64,000 bases of DNA from Kitasatospora sp. NA04385 (GTDB lineage Bacteria > Actinomycetota > Actinomycetes > Streptomycetales > Streptomycetaceae): positions 3,568,700 through 3,632,699 of the forward strand of contig NZ_CP054919.1 of assembly GCF_013364235.1 (NCBI RefSeq), written 5' to 3'. The position numbers and the translations under genes are program-made. A model generated the notes under the pieces. The model was not told the DNA's origin and searched no databases. It was given only the letters and a program-made list of their open reading frames with translations. Shown here one piece after another: positions 57,506 through 64,000 of this stretch (its first letter is position 1; the number at the start of each line of letters is the position of its first letter).

Positions 57506-58288
57506 GTGTACCGGTTCCTGCTCAGCCCGCGGTGGCTCGTCGGCACGGTCGTCGCGGTGGCGGCGGTCGTGGTCTGCCTGATGCTGGGCACCTGGCAGCT
57601 GGACCGCTTCGAGTCCCGGGTGTCGACCCACCGGGAGAGCGGCCGGACGTCGGCCGCGGCCGGCCCGGCCGAGGCGCCACCGCTGGCGGCGGTGCTGCCG
57701 GACGGCGCGGCGAAGGTCGGCACCGACACCGTCGGCCGGACGGTCACGGTCACCGGCGCGTACGACGGCGCGCACCAACTGCTGGTGCCGGACCGGACGG
57801 TGGACGGGCGGCAGGGCTACTACGTGCTGACCCCGCTGGTCACCGACGGCGGCCGGGCGGTGGCCGTGGTGCGCGGCTGGGCGGCGGGCGAGCCCGGCGC
57901 GGCGCCGGACGTCCCGGCCGGGCGGGTCAGCCTGACCGGCCGGCTCCAGGCCCCGGAGAACAGCGGCAGCGGCGGCGCGGTGGCGGGCGGCCTGCCCGCC
58001 GGACAGCTGGGCACGATCAGCCCGGCCACCCTGGTCAACGTGCTGCCGTACCCCGTGTACGACGGCTGGGTCGCGGCGGACGACGCCCCGGTCGGCCTGG
58101 CGGCGGTGCCCACGGTGCAGCCGCAGGGCGGGGACGGGCTGAGCCTGCGAGCGTTCCAGAACCTGGGCTACACCCTGGAGTGGTTCGTCTTCGCCGGGTT
58201 CGTGGTCTTCATGTGGTTCCGGCTGGTCCGCCGCGAGGCCGAGGCCGCGGAGGACCGGGCCCTGGGACTGGACCCGGCCCTGGACTGA
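57506..58288 (+). CDS. SURF1 family protein
   Basis: A 260-residue membrane protein for cytochrome c oxidase assembly. N-terminal helix WLVGTVVAVAAVVVCLMLGTWQ with the conserved LGTWQLDR, a middle extracytoplasmic domain (GRTVTVTGAY, VVRGWAAGEPGAAPD, VSLTGRLQAPE), and a C-terminal helix NLGYTLEWFVFAGFVVFMWF. The GTG start at 57506 lies 6 nt after TACCGT, consistent with a leaderless mRNA. The last codons are part of a 17-nt duplication. Confidence 0.92.
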   Translation: MYRFLLSPRWLVGTVVAVAAVVVCLMLGTWQLDRFESRVSTHRESGRTSAAAGPAEAPPLAAVLPDGAAKVGTDTVGRTVTVTGAYDGAHQLLVPDRTVDGRQGYYVLTPLVTDGGRAVAVVRGWAAGEPGAAPDVPAGRVSLTGRLQAPENSGSGGAVAGGLPAGQLGTISPATLVNVLPYPVYDGWVAADDAPVGLAAVPTVQPQGGDGLSLRAFQNLGYTLEWFVFAGFVVFMWFRLVRREAEAAEDRALGLDPALD

Positions 58289-58312
58289 CCCCGGGCCTGG
58301 ACTGACCCCGGG
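58279..58312. repeat. 17-nt tandem duplication across the SURF1 stop
   Basis: CCTGGACTGACCCCGGG occurs twice without change (58279-58295, 58296-58312). The first copy contains the TGA stop (58286-58288). Confidence 0.92.
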
Positions 58313-58352
58313 CCGGTCCGGCTCCGACCGGAACCGGACCGCTCCCGCGCCG

Positions 58353-59000
58353 TCAGCCGGTCTTCGGCTTCGACCCGGACGGCGACACCCGGGCGCTCGG
58401 CGAGACCCGGGCGCCCGGCGCGGCCGAGGCGCTCGGATCCGGACTGCCGCAGGCCACCGCCCCGGTGCCGGTCGGGCGGGGCGAGGGCGTGCCGGTGGCC
58501 GGGGTGGCCGCGGGCAGCGCGCTCGGGGCGGTGGCGCAGTCGTCGCCGAAGCCGCTGCCGGTGAAGCCCGGCGCGGGCGAGGGGTTGCCGCAGTCGTCGA
58601 CGTAGTCGTCGCTGCGGGTGGAGCCCGAGGTGCGGTGGTGGTAGTGGTGCACCACCGTGGTGCCGCCCCCGGTGTAGTGCGACGTGCTGGAGCCCCTGGA
58701 GCCGGAACCGCCCGAGCTCCCCGAGCTCCCCGAACTCTTGGAGCCCTTGGAGCTCCGGCTGCCGCTGGAGCCGCCCTTGGAGCTGCGCCCGCCGCTCTTG
58801 GCCAGCACGACGCTGCCGTCCCCGCCGTCGGCCAGCACCACGCTGCCGTCCCCGCCGCCGGTCAGCACCAGGCCGGTGTCGGCCGCGGGGGCACCCGCCG
58901 CCTGGACGCAGTCGTGGCTCCCGCTGCCCGAGGAGCAGCCGGCCGCGGTCAGCAGGACGGCGCCGACCGCGACGACGGCCAGCACGGCGCGTCCACCCAT
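58353..59000 (-). CDS. Putative Ser/Gly-rich lipoprotein
   Basis: A 215-residue exported protein: signal [21 protein letters not shown] with a lipobox ending at Cys22 (TAAGC). The mature part is low-complexity: GDGSVVL repeated twice, a long Ser/Lys/Gly stretch (SSKGSKSSGSSGSS), a HHYHHR patch, and a Pro/Ser/Thr end. Four further cysteines lie in mature regions. GGGGGAG precedes the ATG. No enzyme domain is visible; a surface or wall-associated role is likely. It follows the S9 peptidase gene's strand but is placed downstream, 35 nt away. Confidence 0.7.
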   Translation of the reverse strand: MGGRAVLAVVAVGAVLLTAAGCSSGSGSHDCVQAAGAPAADTGLVLTGGGDGSVVLADGGDGSVVLAKSGGRSSKGGSSGSRSSKGSKSSGSSGSSGGSGSRGSSTSHYTGGGTTVVHHYHHRTSGSTRSDDYVDDCGNPSPAPGFTGSGFGDDCATAPSALPAATPATGTPSPRPTGTGAVACGSPDPSASAAPGARVSPSARVSPSGSKPKTG

Positions 59001-59034
59001 CAGTTCTCCCCCTCGTGGCCCGGTCCTGCGCAGC

Positions 59035-60858
59035 TCAGCGGACGGTGCCGGGCGCCAGGTGGCGCCGGACGAAGTCGATCTCCAGCCGGAGCTGCTTGAT
59101 CCGCTCGTCGACGACCAGCGAACCGTGCCCGGCATCGTAGCGGTACACCTCGTGGACCTTGCCGAGCTCCTCCAGCCGGCGGACGTAGTTGTCGACCTGC
59201 CGGATCGGGCAGCGCGGGTCGTTGACGCCCGCGCTGATGTAGACCGGCGCCTTGACCCGCTCGACGTGGGTCAGCGGGGAGGAGGCCCGCCAGCGCTCGG
59301 GGACCTCCTCGGGCGTGCCGCCGAACAGGGTGCGGTCCAGCGACTTCAGCGCCTCCATCTCGTCCTCGTACGCGGCCAGATAGTCGCCGACCGGGACGGC
59401 GGCCAGGCCGAGCGTCCAGTGGTCGGGCTGGGTGCCGAGGCCGAGCAGGGTGAGGTAGCCGCCCCAGGAGCCGCCGGACAGCACCAGCCGGTCCGGGTCG
59501 GCCAGGCCGGAGGAGACCGCCCAGTCGCGGACCGCGCCGATGTCCTCCAGCTCGATCAGGCCGACCCGTTCGGTGAGCGCGTCGGTCCAGGCCCGGCCGT
59601 AGCCGGTGGAGCCGCGGTAGTTGACCCGGACGACGGCGAAGCCGTGGTCGAGCCAGGCGGCGGGCCCGGCCGCGAAGGAGTCGCTGTCGTGGTGGGTCGG
59701 GCCGCCGTGCACCTCGAACACCGTGGGGTGCGGGCCCTCCCCGGACGGGCGCTGCACCAGGGCGTGCACCCGGCCGCCGGGGCCCTCCACCCAGACGTCC
59801 TCGACCGGCACCGAGCCGGGCGGCACCGGGCCGGGGGCGCGCAGCACCACCGCGCCGGAGGTGGAGCGCACCGCGGACGGCTCGGCGGCCGAGGACCACA
59901 GGAACTCCACCGTGCCGTCGGGGCGGGCGGTGGCCCCGGCGACGGTGCCGCGCGGGGTGTCCAGCCTGGTCAGCTCGCCGGCCGCCAGGTCGTAGGAGAA
60001 CAGCTCCGATCGGGCCTCGTACTCGTGCTCGATCAGCAGCGAGCGGGCGTCCGGGCGCCACTGCGCGGACAGGTCGCCGGGGAACGGGCGGCCCTGCTCG
60101 TCGCGCAGGGCGAGTTCGGTCTCGGTGCCCGCGGCGACGTCCCACAGCATCGGCTCCCAGCGGCCGCTGCGCTGGTGGGCGACCAGCAGCCGGGTGTCGC
60201 CGTCGGCGGGCGCGAAGCCCAGGCAGGCCACGCCGCGCGGCTCGTCGCGGCCGGTGACCTCGTCGAGTTCGGCGACGGTGGCGCCGTCGGCCAGGCGCAG
60301 CACCCGGATCGCCGAGTGCATGGCGTCGCCGTGCTCGGTGTGGTCGACGGCCAGCAGGGCGCCGTCGTGCGAGAGGTCGCCGACGCCGCCGTACTCGGCG
60401 TGCCGGTAGACCACCTCGGGCCCGGCGGCGCCCGGGCGGCGCAGGTACAGGGTGGTGCCCTCGTCGTCGGTGGAGGTGCCGACCACCACGGTGCCGTCCC
60501 GGCCGAGCGCCAGGCCCGCCGAGTAGGCGGCGGGCACGCCCGGGGCGGCCTCCTCGTCCGGGCCGCCGTCGAAGGGCTGGCGGCGCCAGACGCCGAACTC
60601 GTCGCCGTCGGTGTCGTCGAACCACCAGATCCACTGCCCGTCGGGGGACAGTTCGGCGTCGGTGGTGCCGTTGGGCCGGTCGGTGACCCGGCGGTGCCGG
60701 TCGGTGGAGCGGTCCCACGCGTAGACCTCGTAGGTGCCGGTCGCGTTGGACACGTACAACGCCCGGTCGGGTGCCTCGTCCGCCCAGTCCGGCAGGGACA
60801 CCCGTGCCGCCCGGAACCGCTGCTCCCACGCCGGGACGGCGTTCGTCTGCTCGTTCAT
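59035..60858 (-). CDS. S9 family peptidase (prolyl oligopeptidase type)
   Basis: A 607-residue serine peptidase. Residues 1-350 form a beta-propeller with repeated strands (SPDGQWIWWFDD, SHDGALLAVDHTE, WRPDARSLLIEHE). The C-terminal hydrolase domain contains VFEVHGGPTHHD, the nucleophile LSGGSWGGYLT (GXSXG), ISAGVNDPRCPIRQ (Asp) and YDAGHGSLV (His), a complete triad. The ATG at 60858 is chosen over the much longer open frame. It probably cleaves short peptides in the cytosol. Confidence 0.93.
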   Translation of the reverse strand: MNEQTNAVPAWEQRFRAARVSLPDWADEAPDRALYVSNATGTYEVYAWDRSTDRHRRVTDRPNGTTDAELSPDGQWIWWFDDTDGDEFGVWRRQPFDGGPDEEAAPGVPAAYSAGLALGRDGTVVVGTSTDDEGTTLYLRRPGAAGPEVVYRHAEYGGVGDLSHDGALLAVDHTEHGDAMHSAIRVLRLADGATVAELDEVTGRDEPRGVACLGFAPADGDTRLLVAHQRSGRWEPMLWDVAAGTETELALRDEQGRPFPGDLSAQWRPDARSLLIEHEYEARSELFSYDLAAGELTRLDTPRGTVAGATARPDGTVEFLWSSAAEPSAVRSTSGAVVLRAPGPVPPGSVPVEDVWVEGPGGRVHALVQRPSGEGPHPTVFEVHGGPTHHDSDSFAAGPAAWLDHGFAVVRVNYRGSTGYGRAWTDALTERVGLIELEDIGAVRDWAVSSGLADPDRLVLSGGSWGGYLTLLGLGTQPDHWTLGLAAVPVGDYLAAYEDEMEALKSLDRTLFGGTPEEVPERWRASSPLTHVERVKAPVYISAGVNDPRCPIRQVDNYVRRLEELGKVHEVYRYDAGHGSLVVDERIKQLRLEIDFVRRHLAPGTVR

Positions 60859-60986
60859 GCGCTCATCCAACCCGATGCCGGGGGGTGATCGGAACGGGCG
60901 GGACGGGGGCGCGAGGGGGGCGCGCGGGCGGCGCGGCGTTGGTGCGGACACGGAGCTGATGCGGTGCGGCCGCTGACGGGCTATCA

Positions 60987-61007
60987 ACGGTACCGTAACA
61001 AATACGG
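60987..61007. promoter_or_regulatory. Overlapping palindromes in a promoter
   Basis: ACGGTACCGT (60987-60996) is a perfect palindrome and overlaps CCGTA-ACAAA-TACGG (60993-61007), a second dyad. A CATAAT -10 follows at 61009-61014. An operator is likely for the gene at 61033; no regulator is adjacent to it on that side. Confidence 0.6.
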
Positions 61008-61032
61008 ACATAATGACCGGAGGAGTTCTGCC

Positions 61033-61593
61033 GTGACCGTCCCCGCGCCCCCGTTCGACCGGCTCGACGCGCACGAGCTCGCCCAGGCGCTGGGCCTGGT
61101 CGAGGAGATCGAGCAGTACCTGGCCGGGCTGCCCGCGCCCGCCGCCGCCCCCTCGCCCGCGCCCGCCCCCGGGCCGCCGGGCGGGCCGCACGGCAGCGTC
61201 CGGCAGCCCTGGAACCACGGCCAGCCGCTGCCCCGCCGCTCGCTGCTGGACCTGCTGGCCCACCGCCCGGCCCGCCCGGTGGAGGTCACCGTCGCCGGGC
61301 ACCTGCGGCTGACCTCCCGCTACCTCGCCGAGGCCGGCTGGACGCAGGGCGCGCTGTGGGACGCCCGCGGCCGGGTCTGCCTGCTGGGCGCGCAGACCGC
61401 CGTGCTGGCGCACGGCTACGGCACCGCGTACACCGTGCGCCGGGCCCGCGCCCAGGTGATGGAGGTGCTGCACGCCACCGGCCGCGCCGTGCCCTCCCCC
61501 GACGTGTGGAACGACCGACCGGGCCGCCGCCAGGCCGAGGTGCACGCGCTGCTGGAGCGGGCCGGGGCCCGGGCCCGCCTCCTGGGGATCTGA
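61033..61593 (+). CDS. DUF6197-like hypothetical protein
   Basis: A 186-residue cytosolic protein from GTG 61033, fixed by GGAGGAG 8 nt upstream. A Pro/Ala-rich linker (residues 32-52) separates an N-terminal helix (LAQALGLVEEIEQYLAGLP) from a C-terminal domain (LRLTSRYLAEAGWTQGALWD, SPDVWNDRPGRRQAEVHALL). The latter resembles DUF6197, found in many actinobacterial and phage genomes without known function. Confidence 0.72.
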   Translation: MTVPAPPFDRLDAHELAQALGLVEEIEQYLAGLPAPAAAPSPAPAPGPPGGPHGSVRQPWNHGQPLPRRSLLDLLAHRPARPVEVTVAGHLRLTSRYLAEAGWTQGALWDARGRVCLLGAQTAVLAHGYGTAYTVRRARAQVMEVLHATGRAVPSPDVWNDRPGRRQAEVHALLERAGARARLLGI

Positions 61594-61614
61594 CCGCCCG
61601 CCCCCGCAGCGCTC

Positions 61615-62475
61615 TCAGACCGGTACGGGGGCCGGGGCGTCGGCGCTCGCGGCGGTGCTCGCGGCGGTGCTCGCCGCGGTGAGCGCGGCCAGCCGCTCGG
61701 CGGTCACCGAGCCCGGCTCGACGGTGTACACCACCAGCAGCAGCCCCGGTTCGCCGGGCGGGGCCAGCGTCTCGTAGCCGAAGTCCAGCTCCCCCGCGCG
61801 CGGGTGCAGCAGCAACTTGCGCCCGAAGGTCTTCTCCCGGACGCCGTGCCGGGCCCACAGCTCGGCGAACAGCGGGCTGCCGGCCGTCAGGTCGGCCACC
61901 AGCGCGGCCAGTTCGGGGTCGTCGGGGTGCCGGGCCGCGTCCAGCCGCAGGTAGGCGACGGTCTCGGCGGCGACCCGCTCGAACTCCGGGTACAGCCGGC
62001 CGCCGCTCTCGGTGAGGAAGGCGTGCCGGGCCATGTTCCGCGCGCCGGGCGCCAGTTCGGAGAACCCGATCACCGCGTCGGCCGGGGCGTTCCAGGCCAG
62101 CACGTCCATGCAGCGGCCGAGCACGAACACCGGCGACGCCATCGAGTCCAGCACCAGCCGCAGCCCGGGCCTGATCCGGCGCGGCGTGCGCCGGTAGGTG
62201 TCGCGCGGCGGGCGGGCCAGGTCGTGCAGGTGGCCGCGCTCGGTGCCGTCCAGCCGCAGCACCCGGGCCACCGCGTCCAGCACCTCCGCGGAGACGCCGT
62301 CGCCCCGGCCCTGTTCGAGCCGCACGTAGTAGTCGACGCTCACCCCCGCCAGCTGCGCGACCTCCTCCCGCCGCAGGCCGGGCACCCGGCGGCGGCGCCC
62401 CAGCTCGGGCAGGCCCACGTCGGACGGCTGGATGCGGGCGCGGCGCTGCCGCAGGAACTCCCCCAGTTCGCTCAT
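61615..62475 (-). CDS. XRE-family regulator with MmyB-like ligand domain
   Basis: A 286-residue regulator. The N-terminal HTH includes LPELGRRRRVPGLRREEVAQ then LAGVSVDYYVRLEQGRG, and the MmyB-like domain has VLGRCMDVLAWNAPADAVIG. The end carries TAAST repeats encoded by three 12-nt units (61645-61680). It is divergent from the SDR gene, its probable target; the 159-nt gap contains an ACCCAG/CTGGGT dyad (62519-62543). Confidence 0.9.
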   Translation of the reverse strand: MSELGEFLRQRRARIQPSDVGLPELGRRRRVPGLRREEVAQLAGVSVDYYVRLEQGRGDGVSAEVLDAVARVLRLDGTERGHLHDLARPPRDTYRRTPRRIRPGLRLVLDSMASPVFVLGRCMDVLAWNAPADAVIGFSELAPGARNMARHAFLTESGGRLYPEFERVAAETVAYLRLDAARHPDDPELAALVADLTAGSPLFAELWARHGVREKTFGRKLLLHPRAGELDFGYETLAPPGEPGLLLVVYTVEPGSVTAERLAALTAASTAASTAASADAPAPVPV

Positions 62476-62634
62476 GCCCCCGACGATACGGCCCCCGCCG
62501 CGAAGGTGGTTCTCCCGGACCCAGGAAAACCGCGGCACTGGGTAGGACCGCCGCCGCCGAACAGACTCGTACCCGTCAGCAGGAAGCGGGCCGCGGGAAG
62601 CGGAGACCGCAGCGAACTGAGGAGAGCGATTCCC

Positions 62635-63393
62635 ATGGGCTACCCCACCCTGAACACCCGTACCGCCGTCGTCACCGGTGCCGCCAGCGGCATGGGCGAG
62701 GCCATCGCCCGGCAGCTGGTCGCGGACGGCGCCCGGGTCGCGCTGCTGGCCCGCCGGGCCGACCGGCTCGCCGAGCTGGCCGCCGAACTCGGCCCGAACG
62801 CGCTCGCGGTGCCCGCCGACGTCACCGACCAGGACTCCGTCGACGCGGCCGGCAAGCTCGTCCACGAGACCTTCGGCCGGGTCGACCTGCTGGTCAACGC
62901 GGCCGGCGTGATGCTGCCCAACCCGATCGACGACGGCCGGATCGACGAGTGGTCCCGCATGATCGACACCAACGTGACCGGCGTGCTGCGGATGATCCGC
63001 GCCTTCGGCCCCGACCTGGTCGAGGCCGCCGCGGCCGGCGCCACCGCCGACCTGGTCGACATCTCCTCGATCGGCGCGGACGTGGTCTTCCCCAACTACG
63101 CGGTCTACGGCGCCACCAAGGCCGCGCTGACCCAGCTCTCGGCCGCGCTGCGCAGCGAGTACGGCCCGCGCGACGTCCGGGTCACCAACATCGAGCCCGG
63201 CCTGACCGACACCGAGCTGGGCACCCACATCGACAACCCGGCGCTCGGCCCGGACGGCCAGCTCGGCGCGATGTTCGACGCGATCGGCCCGCTGGCCGCC
63301 GCCGACGTCGCCGACCTGGTCGCCTACGCGGCCAGCCGCCCCCGGCACGTGAACCTGCGCCAGCTGGTGGTGCTGCCGACCCGGCAGGCCTGA
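62635..63393 (+). CDS. SDR family NAD(P)-dependent oxidoreductase
   Basis: A 252-residue classical short-chain dehydrogenase. Cofactor motif TGAASGMGEAIA (TGXXXGXG), NAAG in LVNAAGVM, the catalytic Ser in DISSIGADVV and YGATK (Y-X3-K). RR at the end of the second strand (LLARRADR) suggests NADP. GAGGAGAG lies before the ATG. It is divergent from the XRE/MmyB regulator. Confidence 0.93.
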   Translation: MGYPTLNTRTAVVTGAASGMGEAIARQLVADGARVALLARRADRLAELAAELGPNALAVPADVTDQDSVDAAGKLVHETFGRVDLLVNAAGVMLPNPIDDGRIDEWSRMIDTNVTGVLRMIRAFGPDLVEAAAAGATADLVDISSIGADVVFPNYAVYGATKAALTQLSAALRSEYGPRDVRVTNIEPGLTDTELGTHIDNPALGPDGQLGAMFDAIGPLAAADVADLVAYAASRPRHVNLRQLVVLPTRQA

Positions 63394-63446
63394 CGGGTCG
63401 ACACCCGGCGGCTCCGGCCGGGGCGGGGTGCCGGCCGGACCGGGCG

Positions 63447-64000
63447 TCAGGACGGGGTGCTCGGCGGGGCCTGGACGGGCTGGTCGGGCTCCGGGCCGGT
63501 CCAGTAGACGGTGCCGCCGCAGCCCGCCGACAGCGCGGTGTCGACCGGCGTCCCGGGGGCCCGCTGGTCGGCGGGCACGTAGCCGAGGGCGAAGACCGCG
63601 GCCGACGGGCTGCTCACGACCGCCCCGGTGCTCGGGTCCGCGGTCGGGGTCGGATCGGCCGCCAAGGACGCCGGCGTCGCCTCCGCGGCGGAGCCGGCCG
63701 CGGGGCCTGCGCGGCGGCGCTGGCCCCCGCACTGGGCTGCGGCCCGTCCGTGCCGCCGGGCGACTCGGAGGCGGCCGGGCAGCGGTCGGGCACCCAGGCG
63801 AACCGCACCAGGTAGGAGCCGCCCGGGTCGAGCGGCACCTCGGCGGGCAGCCCCGCCGGGTCGGGCAGCGAACCGGCCGGGTCGCCGACGGTGTGCGCGA
63901 GCAGGCGGACGCCGCCGGCACCGGCCCCCAGGACGAGCCTGCCGGGGGCCGCCACCCGGCAGGCCCGCGCGGTGGTGTTGGTCATCCGGAACCAGCCGTA
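63447..64000 (-). pseudogene. Frameshifted exported protein gene, cut by right edge
   Basis: From the right edge the minus strand reads YGWFRMTNTTARACRVAAPG and continues to SAGASAAAQA in one frame, resembling the N-terminal half of DUF4232-type secreted proteins. After about 63695-63710 that frame turns Arg-rich and stops at 63614. A second frame continues sensibly with PAAGSAAEATPASLAADPTP through SAAVFALGYVPADQRAPG to a TGA at 63447. A single-base indel in a GGGGCC/GCGG run would join them. It may be a true pseudogene or a sequencing error. The 5' end is off the window. Confidence 0.6.

Overview
The window is high-GC actinomycete chromosome, most likely from Streptomycetaceae (Streptomyces or Kitasatospora). 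The basis is the very high G+C with a strongly C/G-ending third codon position, frequent GTG starts and ATGA/GTGA gene overlaps, and a recognisable core block: the nth / NUDIX / MarP-type protease cluster at the left edge, then crp, an MBL hydrolase, a NUDIX hydrolase, RidA, two ArsA-like ATPases, the WhiB-like regulator wblA, a bifunctional penicillin-binding protein and a YqeY-type protein between 32.5 and 42.3 kb. As I recall the usual Streptomyces order, crp sits next to nth, so the roughly 29 kb between them here looks like accessory cargo.

Layout. 0-3.3 kb: MarP-type protease (cut by the edge), DUF4389 membrane protein, NUDIX, endonuclease III. 3.4-7.7 kb: copper locus (His-rich secreted protein, CopZ, CopA) with three CsoR-like palindromes but no csoR. 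7.8-13.4 kb: small metabolic and regulatory genes, including a PEP-mutase-like enzyme, a DUF5937/ArsR regulator, a terpene-cyclase-fold protein, an alpha/beta hydrolase and a MarR-SRPBCC pair. 13.6-17.1 kb: a seryl-tRNA synthetase that does not look like the standard actinomycete type, a lipid-kinase-like protein and a PAP2 phosphatase. 17.1-24.6 kb: potassium-ATPase operon (a 27-residue peptide, kdpF, A, B, C, then kdpD) lacking an adjacent kdpE. 24.7-27.5 kb: sirtuin and universal-stress proteins; this region shares an 11-bp direct-repeat motif with the kdp promoter region. 27.5-32.4 kb: two cytosine-deaminase-type amidohydrolases around an APC permease, with a GntR regulator. 32.5-43.4 kb: core block. 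43.5-46.4 kb: tRNA-Pro(CGG) followed by a decayed island holding a complete IS3-type element, ended by a partial duplicate of the tRNA 3' half. 46.5-51.1 kb: GadC-like APC transporter, an Arg-Ser-Gly repeat peptide, a membrane-anchored protein and two peptidases, apparently one operon. 51.2-64 kb: regulators each paired with a small target gene, an L,D-transpeptidase lipoprotein, SURF1, an S9 peptidase, an SDR, and a frameshifted gene at the right edge.

How it fits together. Several units are regulator/target pairs with a visible palindrome in the promoter (MarR/SRPBCC, GntR/amidohydrolase, PadR/hydrolase, XRE-cupin/GNAT, XRE/SDR). The kdp operon and the divergent stress-protein genes carry the same 11-bp repeated motif and may form one regulon. 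A cross-cutting structural feature is short GC-rich tandem duplication (11-27 bp units, all of different sequence) placed at or just after stop codons at eight or more loci.
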